Shown here in pieces: positions 1 to 7,668 of a stretch of 64,000 bases of DNA. The stretch's first letter is position 1; each line of letters opens with the position of its first letter. The DNA comes from Bin16 sp965206315. Its GTDB lineage: Bacteria > Chloroflexota > Dehalococcoidia > Lucifugimonadales > Australimonadaceae. The position numbers and the translations under genes were made by a program. The notes under the pieces are model-generated. The model worked only from the letters and a program-made list of their open reading frames with translations, ran no database searches and had not been told where the DNA came from. The DNA lies in NCBI GenBank assembly GCA_965206315.1, contig OZ242210.1, forward strand, positions 2,418,001 to 2,482,000, written 5' to 3'.

Positions 1-307
1 AGTTGTGGATGCGGCCCCGCTCGATGGGGGAGGGTGAGAGTCCGCGTTCGGCAAAGTCGGCGTGCGTGGCGTCCAGGTCCTCGACCATCAGGTCGAACGG
101 CGCGTCGCCCGCTCGGGCGTTCTCGTCCGCGACCAGCACGAGGTGCGTCCCGCCTCGCAGTTCGAAGATGGCGACGGACTCGTTGCGGAACATCGGCCTC
201 ATGCCGAGCCGCTCCATGAACGTCTGCGACTCTGGGAGGTTGGCGGTCCCCATGCTGACGTGCCCCACCCAGACCGGCGGCCTGCTGTCGTTCTGGTCTG
301 TGCTCAT
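1..307 (-). CDS. VOC (glyoxalase/bleomycin-resistance) family protein, 5' part only
   Basis: About 102 codons are present from an ATG at 307; the gene runs off the left edge, so its C-terminus is not seen. The visible part (starts MSTDQNDSRPPVWVGHVSM) has the VOC pattern: a first beta strand WVGHVSMG with a His that could bind metal, the segment TFMERLGMRPMFR, and strands AIFELRGGTHLVLV. VOC proteins are small metal-dependent or binding-only proteins of very varied function, so no substrate can be named. The start codon overlaps the uvrC stop (bases 304-307 read ATGA on the minus strand), so the gene is the translationally coupled downstream partner of uvrC. That linkage may be chance packing rather than function. 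Confidence 0.75.
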   Translation of the reverse strand, partial: MSTDQNDSRPPVWVGHVSMGTANLPESQTFMERLGMRPMFRNESVAIFELRGGTHLVLVADENARAGDAPFDLMVEDLDATHADFAERGLSPSPIERGRIHN

Positions 308-2295
308 CGCTCCATCTCCTCCGGTTGCGCTTGTGGGGGAGGAGCGTCGTCTCCCCCGAGGAACGCCTTCAACTGCTCTGCCGACATGCGGCTCATGCCC
401 TTGACGCCAGCCAACTCCTCGACACTCGCGGCGCGGACGCCCGCCGCGCTCCCGAAACGGCGTATCAGCTCACGGCGGCGCTTCGGCCCGATGCCCGGTG
501 CGTCGTCGAGCCGCGAGCGCGTCGCCGCCCGTGAGCGCCGCTGTCGATGGTACGTGATGGCGAATCGATGCGCCTCGTCCCGCACGCGTTGCACGAGGTA
601 CAGCCCCTGCGAGCGGCGGGGCAGGAGCACCGGCTCCGGCACATGCGGCAGGAACACCTCCTCCTCACGCTTCGCCAGCGAGCAGAGCGGAATGTCCGTC
701 AGCCCCAGTTCCAGGAATACCTGCTGCGCAGCGTTCAGGTGTCCCTTGCCCCCGTCGATAATGACGAGGCCGGGTACGAACCCGAACGAGTTCTGCGACG
801 TGCGCATGTCGTCCGGCGGCCCATCGGTCTCACCGGCCGTCGCGTCACCGGAGGGCAGGTGAGCGCTCGCACCGGCTTCCGCCTCAGCCCTGCGCTGCTC
901 GCCGAGCCGCCGGAAGCGCCTGCGCAGCATCTCCTGCATCGAGGCGTAGTCGTCTATCCCGCCAACGCCCTTGATCTGGAACCGGCGATAGTGTCCGCTC
1001 TTCGGGCGTCCGTTCTCGAACACGACCATGCTGCCGACCGAGTTGGTGCCCTGGATGTTCGAGATGTCATAGCACTCGATGCGTCGCGGCAACTCCGGCA
1101 GGCTCAACGCCTCCTGCAGTTCCGCCAGCGCCTGCAGCACCTTGTCCGACTCGTGAAGCCACTGGATACGCCTCTGTGTCAGTGCCTCCACGGCGTTGGC
1201 CGCCGCCATCTGCACGAGTTGGCGCTTCTCGCCCCGCTGGGGACGGTAGATCGACACGCGTCTCCCTCGCTTGCCGCTGAGCCAGTCGGCGATGGCCTCG
1301 GCGTTCTCGATGTCGTGCTGCACCAGCAGCGTCCCCGGCACGTCCGTGGACGCCTCGTAGAACTGCTGGACGAAGTGCTCCAGCAGGGCCGGCTCGTCCT
1401 CAGCCTCGCCGCCCTCCATAACGAAGTGGTCGCGCCCGATCAGCTTGCCGCGGCGCACGCGGAACAGTTCGACCCACGCTTCGCCCTTGTCGTAGGCGAG
1501 CGCGATGACGTCCGAGTCCTCGTTGCGGTTGGAGACGACCTTCTGGTTCTGCGAGACGGACTCGATAGCACGGAGCTGATCGCGGAGGACAGCGGCGCGC
1601 TCGAACTCGAGCGCCTCGGACGCGCGCTCCATGTTCACCTGCAGTTCCATCTCCACGCTCTCGGAGTCGCCTTCGAGGAAGCGCAGCACTTGGCGTATCA
1701 CCTCGCCGTAGCCGCCGGCGTCCACCGCCCCGATACACGGAGCGACACAGCGATGGATGTAGTACTCGAGGCACGGGCGTTCGTCGTTGCCGGTGATGGT
1801 CTTGGTGCAGGAGCGGTAGGGGAAGAGTTTCTTGAGCAGGTCCATCGTCTTGCGGACGGAGCTGGCGCTGGCGAACGGCCCGAAGTAGCGTGCGCCGTCG
1901 GCCAGCACCCGCCGGGTGAAATAGACCTGCGGGAACTCCTCGGCGAGGTCGATCTTGATGTAGGGATAGGTCTTGTCGTCCTTGAGCCGGGCGTTGTAGA
2001 AGGGCTTGTGCTGCTTGATGAGCAGGTTCTCCAGCAGCAGCGCCTCCTGGACGGACTCGGTGACGATGAATTCGAAGTCCGCGATGTGACGGACCATCGC
2101 CTGGATGCGCAGCTCCTTGCCGTACGGCGTCTGGAAGTAGGAGCGCACGCGGTTGCGGAGGCTCGCGGCCTTGCCGACGTAGAGGATCCCTCCGCTGGCG
2201 GACTTCATCAGGTAGACGCCAGGCTGCGCGGGCAGGGCGCCCAGGCGGTTCGCGAACTCCGGCGCGCGCGGTTCTGTTCGGACGCGGGTGGTCAT
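304..2295 (-). CDS. uvrC: Excinuclease ABC subunit C (UvrC)
   Basis: Dual-incision nuclease of nucleotide excision repair, acting with UvrA and UvrB on bulky DNA lesions in the cytoplasm. The 663 residues show the full family order: an N-terminal GIY-YIG nuclease (GVYLM at 26-30, YVGKA at 39-43) for the 3' cut, a UVR motif near residue 215 (ASEALEFERAAVLRDQL), a central RNase H-like nuclease (YDISNIQGTNSVG, VIIDGGKGH) for the 5' cut, and C-terminal helix-hairpin-helix repeats (APGIGPKRRREL). An upstream in-frame start at 2367 exists, but MTTRVRTEP at 2295 fits the family N-terminus. A TACACT box lies 7 bases before the ATG, so transcription may begin at or close to the start codon. The VOC gene follows with a 4-base overlap. 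Confidence 0.97.
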   Translation of the reverse strand: MTTRVRTEPRAPEFANRLGALPAQPGVYLMKSASGGILYVGKAASLRNRVRSYFQTPYGKELRIQAMVRHIADFEFIVTESVQEALLLENLLIKQHKPFYNARLKDDKTYPYIKIDLAEEFPQVYFTRRVLADGARYFGPFASASSVRKTMDLLKKLFPYRSCTKTITGNDERPCLEYYIHRCVAPCIGAVDAGGYGEVIRQVLRFLEGDSESVEMELQVNMERASEALEFERAAVLRDQLRAIESVSQNQKVVSNRNEDSDVIALAYDKGEAWVELFRVRRGKLIGRDHFVMEGGEAEDEPALLEHFVQQFYEASTDVPGTLLVQHDIENAEAIADWLSGKRGRRVSIYRPQRGEKRQLVQMAAANAVEALTQRRIQWLHESDKVLQALAELQEALSLPELPRRIECYDISNIQGTNSVGSMVVFENGRPKSGHYRRFQIKGVGGIDDYASMQEMLRRRFRRLGEQRRAEAEAGASAHLPSGDATAGETDGPPDDMRTSQNSFGFVPGLVIIDGGKGHLNAAQQVFLELGLTDIPLCSLAKREEEVFLPHVPEPVLLPRRSQGLYLVQRVRDEAHRFAITYHRQRRSRAATRSRLDDAPGIGPKRRRELIRRFGSAAGVRAASVEELAGVKGMSRMSAEQLKAFLGGDDAPPPQAQPEEMER

Positions 2296-2302
2296 AGATC
2301 CA

Positions 2303-2308
2303 AGTGTA
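2303..2308 (-). promoter_or_regulatory. Candidate -10 box of uvrC
   Basis: TACACT on the minus strand, 7 bases before the uvrC ATG (2295). No Shine-Dalgarno sequence is seen between them, which fits a leaderless or near-leaderless transcript. The -35 region (CTGAAG, 17-base spacer) is poor, so this is a weaker case than the divergent promoter at 2449-2477. Confidence 0.4.
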
Positions 2309-2448
2309 CCGCGTGCGCGCTTCACCTTCAGCGAGGTACGCAGTGGCCTTCTCCGAGAGAGAGGCATTCTGACGTCGACAGGAATGTAACCTTGCTGTAA
2401 CCGATAGATTAACGTAAGACTAACCGGCTGAAATCCTGAAAGTGGCTA

Positions 2449-2477
2449 TTGCATAATCTGCCTGGCGCTGTTAGATT
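2449..2477 (+). promoter_or_regulatory. Sigma-70 type promoter giving a probably leaderless mRNA
   Basis: TTGCAT (2449-2454), a 17-base spacer, then TAGATT (2472-2477). Only six bases (ACCTTT) separate the -10 box from the GTG at 2484, so the start codon is expected at +1 and no ribosome binding site can be present. Confidence 0.7.
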
Positions 2478-2483
2478 ACCTTT

Positions 2484-2789
2484 GTGGTCGACGCGGATGA
2501 GAACACGGGTAAGTACCCGATCAGCGTGGTCGCAAGACTCACCGGCGTTCCGGAGCACCGGCTCCGGGCGTTCGAGTCGGCGGGGCTCATAGAGCCCGAG
2601 CGTACGGAGGGAGGTACGCGGCTGTACTCGGACGTGGATGTGGGTCTCGTGATACGCATAGCGGAGCTATCCGACAAGGGCGTCAACTACGCAGGGATCC
2701 GCGAGGTGCTTGACCTCGAAGCCTTGGTGCAAGCCGAGGCTGTGGAAGAGAACCCGGACAGCGAGGAGCAGGAAGAAGGAACAGAATAA
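2484..2789 (+). CDS. MerR/HspR-type transcriptional regulator
   Basis: A 101-residue protein with an N-terminal MerR-type winged helix-turn-helix: YPISVVARLTGVPEHRLRAF, then a GLIEPERTEGGTRLYSDVDV wing at about residues 35-55. The order 'helix, R-x-FE-x-GL, P-x-R-T-x-GG-x-R-xYS' is typical of HspR-like repressors. The C-terminus is a short acidic tail, with no long dimerisation coil and no cysteine metal site. It is not next to dnaK or clpB here, so its target is unknown. The GTG start is chosen because it lies directly behind the promoter at 2449-2477. It is transcribed away from uvrC. Confidence 0.85.
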   Translation: MVDADENTGKYPISVVARLTGVPEHRLRAFESAGLIEPERTEGGTRLYSDVDVGLVIRIAELSDKGVNYAGIREVLDLEALVQAEAVEENPDSEEQEEGTE

Positions 2790-2935
2790 CGCTTTGGCGC
2801 CTCGGCTCCGGTGGGGAGATCACTCCGCCGGCCCGCTCCAGTCCTGGGCGGACGCCCCAACCGGGCACGCGATACAGACGTGCCCGCACCTGGTTCAGCG
2901 CATAGCACAGCCCAAGCGAGTAAGGGGAGACAGAG

Positions 2936-3817
2936 ATGGATTGGGTAGTGTTATCTTTTGCTGCCGCTGTGGCATTCACCGCATACTCGGTGATCCAGAA
3001 GCGCGTGCTGGACCGCCATGTTGACGGGGCGGTGACCTTTTCGGCCCTCTCGTGCATCCCGCACGGGTTGATCGCCGGCGTTATCCTGCTCGTAGACCCA
3101 CCGGACTGGTTCTCGTGGCCCGTCCTCGCGATGGCCCTTGCGGGAACGTCGCACGCGGCCATCCAACTGCTCAGCGCCTACGCGTTCCGCAGGGAAGCGG
3201 ACATCTCACGCATCGTCCCCATCATGGACGCCTTCCCCCTGTTCGTGCTCGGCATGGCGATCGTGTTCCTGGGCGAGGCGCTGACTCCCGTGAAAGCGGG
3301 GGCGGCGCTCCTCGTGACCTGTGGGGTGATGGTCGCGTCGTGGTATCAGTCGCTGCCGGGCGCGCGCATCAGGCTGAACCGCACGCTGGTGGTCATCCTG
3401 GGGGCTGCCTTCTGCATGGCCACGTATTCGGTGCTGGCGAAGGCGGCGACGGGAGAGATGTCCATCCTGCAGATGTACGCGGTGTCCTGGATGTTCTCGA
3501 TCCCCTGGTTGATGAGTGCCTCGTTGTGGAGGAATCCCTCCGGCCTGTACAGGGCGTTGAATTCGCGGCCGGCGCTGATCTCCACGGGCCTGGCGCAGGC
3601 CATCATCCTGTTCGCGTTCGTGGTGGCGCTCAAGGCGTTCGAATTGGGCCCGGTATCGTTGAGCTCGGCGATCATGTCGACGAGGCCCGTGCTGCTGCTG
3701 TTCTGGGTGGCGGCAAGCGGTATGAGCGTCCGCGCCGTGCTGGGCAGGCGGGAAGGGCGCTCCCGCTGGGTGTCGGCCTCGCTGGTGACGGCAGGCGTCG
3801 GGGTGATGGCGGTCTAG
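2936..3817 (+). CDS. EamA/DMT-superfamily membrane transporter
   Basis: A 293-residue protein with about ten hydrophobic helices arranged as two EamA repeats (first around residues 5-135, second around 150-290), as in drug/metabolite transporters and nucleotide-sugar or amino-acid exporters. Typical motifs include PIMDAFPLFVLGMAIVFLGE closing the first repeat and SSAIMSTRPVLLLFW in the second. The substrate cannot be predicted. An AAGGGGAG Shine-Dalgarno lies just before the ATG. It stands alone, followed by a hairpin terminator at 3844-3871. Confidence 0.88.
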   Translation: MDWVVLSFAAAVAFTAYSVIQKRVLDRHVDGAVTFSALSCIPHGLIAGVILLVDPPDWFSWPVLAMALAGTSHAAIQLLSAYAFRREADISRIVPIMDAFPLFVLGMAIVFLGEALTPVKAGAALLVTCGVMVASWYQSLPGARIRLNRTLVVILGAAFCMATYSVLAKAATGEMSILQMYAVSWMFSIPWLMSASLWRNPSGLYRALNSRPALISTGLAQAIILFAFVVALKAFELGPVSLSSAIMSTRPVLLLFWVAASGMSVRAVLGRREGRSRWVSASLVTAGVGVMAV

Positions 3818-3843
3818 CGCGCACTCGGCAGACGGATTACAGG

Positions 3844-3871
3844 GAGGGGCCGGGCTGTTGTCCGGCCCCTC
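3844..3871 (+). terminator. Rho-independent terminator of the EamA transporter gene
   Basis: A perfect 10-base stem, GAGGGGCCGG (3844-3853) with CCGGCCCCTC (3862-3871) around an 8-base loop, followed by the T-rich run GTTCTGTGTTCT. Confidence 0.75.
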
Positions 3872-3954
3872 GTTCTGTGTTCTCCGGAATGGGCCTCCGC
3901 TCCGCCCCGGGTGGTGAGCGGGTACAATGCACCCGACACACAGGAGGGGCGCAC

Positions 3955-4911
3955 ATGGCCAAGGTTCTCTTCAGCGTCGGCGGGAGCTCCGGACTCGAGT
4001 GGAGCGATTTCCTGCACATATGCCAGACCTGCGATGAACTCGGGTTCCACGGGTTCTATCCGTCGGACCACCTGATGCAGATCAACCCGGGCCGGGGAAC
4101 GACTCCGGCGCGACTCGACGGGCTGACCGTGATGGCGGCGATGGCCGGCCACACCAGGAACCTCCGGCTGGGCATGCTGGTGATAAACAACAACTTCCGT
4201 CACCCTGTCATAACGGCAAAGATGGTCAATACCATCGACCACGTGTCCGGTGGACGGGCGGAGTTGGGCATCGGCAGCGGTAACGTCAAGCACGAGTTCG
4301 ACGTCCACGGCATCCCGTTCCCTCCGTTCAAAGAGCGCGCCGACCGGCTGGACGAGGCGCTCTCTGTCATCAAGGCGATCTGGACCGAGGAGCCTGCCTC
4401 GTTCCAGGGCGTGTATTACTCGCTGGACGAGGCGCCGCAGATGCCGAAGCCGGTGCAGCAGCCGCACCCACCCATCATCGTCGGGGGACGCGGCCAGCGC
4501 ACGATGCAGATCGCCGCGAAGCACGCCACCGACTACAACCAGATCGCGCCGTTGGAGGAGGCGAAGGTGAACCTGAGCCGGATGCAGGCGGTCTGCGACG
4601 AGGCAGGCCGCGACTTCTCCGGCATGCGCCACTCCGTGCAGATACAGATCAAGCTGAGCGACGATGCGTCCGAGATCGAGGCGACCGTTGCCCGGGGCGC
4701 TACGCTCGCGACACAGGAGACCTCCTACTACGCGACGCCGGAAGAGCAGTTCCGCGACAGCATGCTGCTCGGCTCGCCCGCAGAGATCACCGAGCAGCTG
4801 GGCAGGTGGGTGGACGCCGGCATCGATCACTTCATCCTGATGACGCCCCGACCGTTCGACGCGCGCGTCATGGAGCGCTTCGCGCAGGAGGTCGCGCCGC
4901 ATTTCGCGTAA
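3955..4911 (+). CDS. LLM-class (luciferase-like, F420-type) oxidoreductase
   Basis: A 318-residue TIM-barrel protein of the bacterial luciferase-like superfamily, whose members use reduced FMN or coenzyme F420. Seen: MAKVLFSVGGSSGLEWSDF at the start, a YPSDHLMQ strand, the cofactor-side segment NNFRHPVITAKMVNTIDHVS, GRAELGIGSG at about 97-106, and PHPPIIVGGRG, a phosphate-binding strand typical of F420-dependent members. The C-terminus has the usual GSPAEITEQLGRWVDAGIDH. The substrate is unknown. The ATG at 3955 is preceded by AGGAGGGG. A TACAAT box at 3923-3928 may be its -10 element. Confidence 0.9.
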   Translation: MAKVLFSVGGSSGLEWSDFLHICQTCDELGFHGFYPSDHLMQINPGRGTTPARLDGLTVMAAMAGHTRNLRLGMLVINNNFRHPVITAKMVNTIDHVSGGRAELGIGSGNVKHEFDVHGIPFPPFKERADRLDEALSVIKAIWTEEPASFQGVYYSLDEAPQMPKPVQQPHPPIIVGGRGQRTMQIAAKHATDYNQIAPLEEAKVNLSRMQAVCDEAGRDFSGMRHSVQIQIKLSDDASEIEATVARGATLATQETSYYATPEEQFRDSMLLGSPAEITEQLGRWVDAGIDHFILMTPRPFDARVMERFAQEVAPHFA

Positions 4912-4948
4912 GCGACAGGCGAACCCCCGGAGAGGAGAGACGAGCACC

Positions 4949-5413
4949 ATGCCCCGCTACTGGCTGTTCAAGTCCGAACCGACGACCTACTCCTACGACG
5001 ACCTCGTACGCGACGGCGTTGCCGAATGGGACGGCGTCCGCAACTTCCAGGTACGAAACTGGCTGCGCGACGACATCAAACCCGGCGACCGCCTGCTGTT
5101 CTGGCATTCGAGCGCGAAACCGATAGGCGTCGTGGGTATTGCTACCGTCGTACGGGAAGGGTACCCGGACGATACGGCGTGGGACCCGGACTCCGATCAT
5201 CCGGACCCGAAGAGCACCCCCGACAAGCCACTCTGGTACATGGTAGACATCAAGGCTGACCAGAAGTTCGGGGACATCGTCACGATGGAGGAATTGCGGG
5301 CGGAGCCCGCGCTGGCGGAGATGATGGTGCTCAAGCGCGGCAATCGCTTCTCCATCACCCCTGTCACCGAGGATGAGTTCAACACGGTGCTCCGGATGGG
5401 GGAAGCCAAGTAG
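4949..5413 (+). CDS. EVE domain protein (PUA/YTH-like fold)
   Basis: A 154-residue protein that is essentially one EVE domain: YWLFKSEPTTYSYDDL at 4-19, WDGVRNFQVRNWLRD at 27-41, GDRLLFWHSSAKPIGVVGIA at 46-65, then PLWYMVDIKA and a C-terminal FSITPVTEDEFNTVL. EVE domains belong to the PUA-like group, are related to YTH domains, and bind modified bases in DNA or RNA. Bacterial copies often sit next to restriction genes. Here it follows the LLM oxidoreductase by 37 bases with a GAGAGGAGAG ribosome site. It is the first of several modified-nucleic-acid genes in the window, but it is a common single-copy gene in many bacteria, so its location alone proves little. Confidence 0.92.
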   Translation: MPRYWLFKSEPTTYSYDDLVRDGVAEWDGVRNFQVRNWLRDDIKPGDRLLFWHSSAKPIGVVGIATVVREGYPDDTAWDPDSDHPDPKSTPDKPLWYMVDIKADQKFGDIVTMEELRAEPALAEMMVLKRGNRFSITPVTEDEFNTVLRMGEAK

Positions 5414-5417
5414 GCCG

Positions 5418-5822
5418 ATGACAGCGCTGCTGAACAGCCGCAGAGGCCGCCCGCGCGCGGTTGCGCTTGCCGTGGCCATCGTCCTGGTCTATGCACTGCT
5501 ACTGCCCGCCTACGGACCGCTGGTCTCGCCGACCTTCGCGGAGTTCCTGCCGAACCACTCGCACGTCCACCTGGACGGCGACCCTGCGCATCTTCATGGT
5601 TATGAGACGTGGGACGGCACGAGCAGCGGCTTCGTGGCGCTGCCATCGGCAGACGACGGCACTTCCGCTCCCGGCACCGTCGTGCCGGTGGCGTTCGTTG
5701 CAGTGCTGGCACTGGCTTCCGCGCCCATCGTCATGCTCCTGGCCGCGCGATCTCTTGCGCAGTTCGGCGGCATCTTTACCCGAACGGCAACACCCCCGCC
5801 GCGAGCGGCCGCTCTCTCCTGA
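5418..5822 (+). CDS. Secreted/membrane protein with His-rich segment, unknown function
   Basis: A 134-residue protein. The N-terminal basic stretch and hydrophobic helix (residues about 15-35) look like a signal peptide or anchor. They are followed by a His-rich external segment (HSHVHLDGDPAHLHGYE, about 46-62) and a second hydrophobic helix (about 90-112). The His clustering suggests metal binding outside the membrane. No family is recognised. It starts 4 bases after the EVE gene stop. The next two genes are also secreted and also carry His-rich or HxxxH segments, so the three look like one functional unit. Confidence 0.6.
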   Translation: MTALLNSRRGRPRAVALAVAIVLVYALLLPAYGPLVSPTFAEFLPNHSHVHLDGDPAHLHGYETWDGTSSGFVALPSADDGTSAPGTVVPVAFVAVLALASAPIVMLLAARSLAQFGGIFTRTATPPPRAAALS

Positions 5823-5849
5823 GTCATTCCAAACGCAAGAGGGTGAGTT

Positions 5850-6398
5850 ATGGCAGAGGGCAGGCTGCGTCATGCTGCTGCATTGACGCTTGCGACGGCT
5901 GCAGTAGTGGGCTGCATGTTGACGCTGGGCGTTCCCCAGGCGCAGACGCATAGCAGGCACGAAGGCAGCCAGACACTGTTCAAGGGCACGAGCGGACCGT
6001 ACGAGTTGCTCGTGGAGGCCGTGCCGCTCGTCGGTTTCCTCGAGGTGACGGTCGTCGTCGATCGGCTTACAGAAGCCGCGAGCGGCGGCCCATACTCTCC
6101 GGCGCGCATCGTCGTTATGGCATCGCGCGAGGGCATGCGGATCGGGCCGGAGGTGGCGCGACAGGGAGGGGCGCCGGCGAACGAGTACGTGGCGGTCCTT
6201 GAACCGGACGCCCCCGGGCGCTGGGAGATCGTCATCAACATCGACGGGGTGCCGGGAAGCACGACGCTTACGCTCCCTATCGACGTTGTCGAGGGTAGGG
6301 GCTTCCCGTGGACGGCGCTCATCGCGGGGCTTGGCATCGTACTGCCCATCCTCTGGCTGGCGTTCGCGCCCCGCAGGAAGCGACGGCGCGAGCGGTGA
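5850..6398 (+). CDS. Secreted protein with C-terminal membrane anchor (FixH/copper-export-like context)
   Basis: A 182-residue protein. Residues 7-32 form a signal peptide, the central part is a beta-rich domain (THSRHEGSQTLFKGTSGPYE ... PGRWEIVINIDG), and the end is a single transmembrane helix (TALIAGLGIVLPILWLAFA) followed by a basic tail RRKRRRER. Topology is outside with a C-terminal anchor. The beta domain with VVVDRL and PGRWEI strands recalls FixH or YtkA-type domains that lie next to copper transport genes, but I cannot assign it firmly. The start ATG at 5850 follows AGAGGGTGAG. Confidence 0.65.
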   Translation: MAEGRLRHAAALTLATAAVVGCMLTLGVPQAQTHSRHEGSQTLFKGTSGPYELLVEAVPLVGFLEVTVVVDRLTEAASGGPYSPARIVVMASREGMRIGPEVARQGGAPANEYVAVLEPDAPGRWEIVINIDGVPGSTTLTLPIDVVEGRGFPWTALIAGLGIVLPILWLAFAPRRKRRRER

Positions 6399-6440
6399 GG
6401 CCGCCGCCCTTGCTACAGGCAGAAGGTGAGGGAACGAGAT

Positions 6441-6932
6441 ATGCAATCAATCAGGAAGGCCATCGCCGTCCTGCTCGCCGTGGGGATGCTCTCGGCGGGA
6501 TGCGGGATCGTTGGCGGGGATGCCGAAGTCGAGCCGCACTCGCATCCCCCGGGGACGGGCCCGCACACCCATGATGGAACGATGGCCGACGGCAGCATGA
6601 CACACGGTGCGCCGGTCGAGGCGCCGGACGGCATGTCCGTTTCGCTGCAGGTGATCGTGGACAGCGTGAGCGGATATAACCTGCGCATCGCCACGCAGGG
6701 CTTCCGCTTTGCCCCGGAGAGCGCCGGCGCGGCGCACGTCCTGGGCGAGGGTCATGCGCACCTGTACGTGAACGGCGTCAAGACGCGCGTCTACAGCGAA
6801 TGGTTCCACCTGGACGGCCTCGCGCCGGGAACGAATGAGGTCCGCGTGACGCTGAATGCCAACGACCACTCGCCGTACGCCGCCGGAGGCGTCATGCTGG
6901 AGGACAGCCTGAGCCTGCAGGTTGCGGGATAA
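6441..6932 (+). CDS. His-rich lipoprotein, probable metal-binding
   Basis: A 163-residue protein with a clear lipoprotein signal (MQSIRKAIAVLLAVGMLSAGC, lipidated Cys 21). After the Cys comes a His-rich linker (HSHPPGTGPHTHDG) and then a beta-sandwich-like domain containing GEGHAHLYVNG, LDGLAPGTNEVRV and NDHSPYA. The pattern 'GHAHLYVNG ... L-x-PG-x-x-x-V' resembles small extracytoplasmic domains such as DUF4399 found near copper and blue-copper proteins; this is a resemblance only. An in-frame GTG at 6426 is rejected because starting at 6441 gives a canonical lipoprotein signal with GGTGAGGGA upstream. It is the last gene of the three-gene secreted set. Confidence 0.7.
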   Translation: MQSIRKAIAVLLAVGMLSAGCGIVGGDAEVEPHSHPPGTGPHTHDGTMADGSMTHGAPVEAPDGMSVSLQVIVDSVSGYNLRIATQGFRFAPESAGAAHVLGEGHAHLYVNGVKTRVYSEWFHLDGLAPGTNEVRVTLNANDHSPYAAGGVMLEDSLSLQVAG

Positions 6933-6947
6933 AGGCCGGCCTGTGGG

Positions 6948-7640
6948 CTAGTACCGGGAGGCGCGTCCGGGGTCTACCTGCTTGCCGGTGACGAGGTAGA
7001 CGACCTGCTCGGCGATGTTCGTCGCCCGGTCCGCGATGCGCTCGAGGTCGTGTGCCGTCCAGAGCAGGTGGGTGGCGCGTTCGATGACCTTCGGGTCCTG
7101 CACCATCAGGAGGAGCAGCTCGCGGTAGACCTGGTCGTAGAGCGCATCCACCTCGTCGTCGTCGGCCAGCACCTGGTACGCCTTGTCGACGTCGTGCTTC
7201 ACCAACGCGTCGAGGGAAGCGCGGAGCATGGCGTTGGCCTTTTCGGCCATGCGCGGGATGTCGACCAGCGGCTTGATCGGCGGCTGGTCGCCCATCATGA
7301 CACTGATCTTGCCGATGCCCTCCGCGTAGTCGCCGATGCGCTCGAGCTCCATCGAGACATGGAGGGCGGCGATGAGCATGCGCAGGTCTGACGCGACGGG
7401 TTGCTGGATGGCGATGAGGTCGACCGCGCGCTCCTCGAGCTCGGCGCGCTTCCTGTCGATGATGTCGTCGTCCTTGATGACCTGCTGGGACAGCGCGAGG
7501 TCGCGGGTCTTGAGCGCCTCGACAGCCAGGAAGGTTGCCTTCTCCACCATGCTACCGAGCGCGAGGAGCTCGTCCTGGAGGTTCTGGAGGTCCCGGTCGA
7601 ACTCCGCTCGCTGGTGTCTGCCCATGGGTCTTTGCATCAT
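6948..7640 (-). CDS. phoU: Phosphate-specific transport accessory protein PhoU
   Basis: A 230-residue all-helical protein with two PhoU repeats (residues about 15-110 and 120-215), each with the metal-binding E/DxxxD-type helix: IDRKRAELEERAVDLIA and ELERIGDYAEGIGK in the first, DEVDALYDQVYRE and DLERIADRATNIAEQV in the second. PhoU links the Pst transporter to the PhoR kinase and represses the regulon when phosphate is plentiful. It is last in the order pstS-C-A-B-phoU, so it ends the operon. Start codons GTG, ATG, ATG lie in a row; AAGGAGGA at 7645-7652 favours the ATG at 7640 (or 7637). Confidence 0.96.
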   Translation of the reverse strand: MMQRPMGRHQRAEFDRDLQNLQDELLALGSMVEKATFLAVEALKTRDLALSQQVIKDDDIIDRKRAELEERAVDLIAIQQPVASDLRMLIAALHVSMELERIGDYAEGIGKISVMMGDQPPIKPLVDIPRMAEKANAMLRASLDALVKHDVDKAYQVLADDDEVDALYDQVYRELLLLMVQDPKVIERATHLLWTAHDLERIADRATNIAEQVVYLVTGKQVDPGRASRY

Positions 7641-7668
7641 CACGTCCTCCTTACACCCCAGCGTGTGG

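Noticed and set aside
547..2400. Long open frame on the plus strand across uvrC
   Set aside because: High GC leaves the opposite strand open. uvrC has full domain content on the minus strand; this frame shows no recognisable family.
3052..3954. Upstream extension of the LLM oxidoreductase frame through the EamA gene
   Set aside because: It reads the transporter gene out of frame; AGGAGGGG directly precedes the ATG at 3955.
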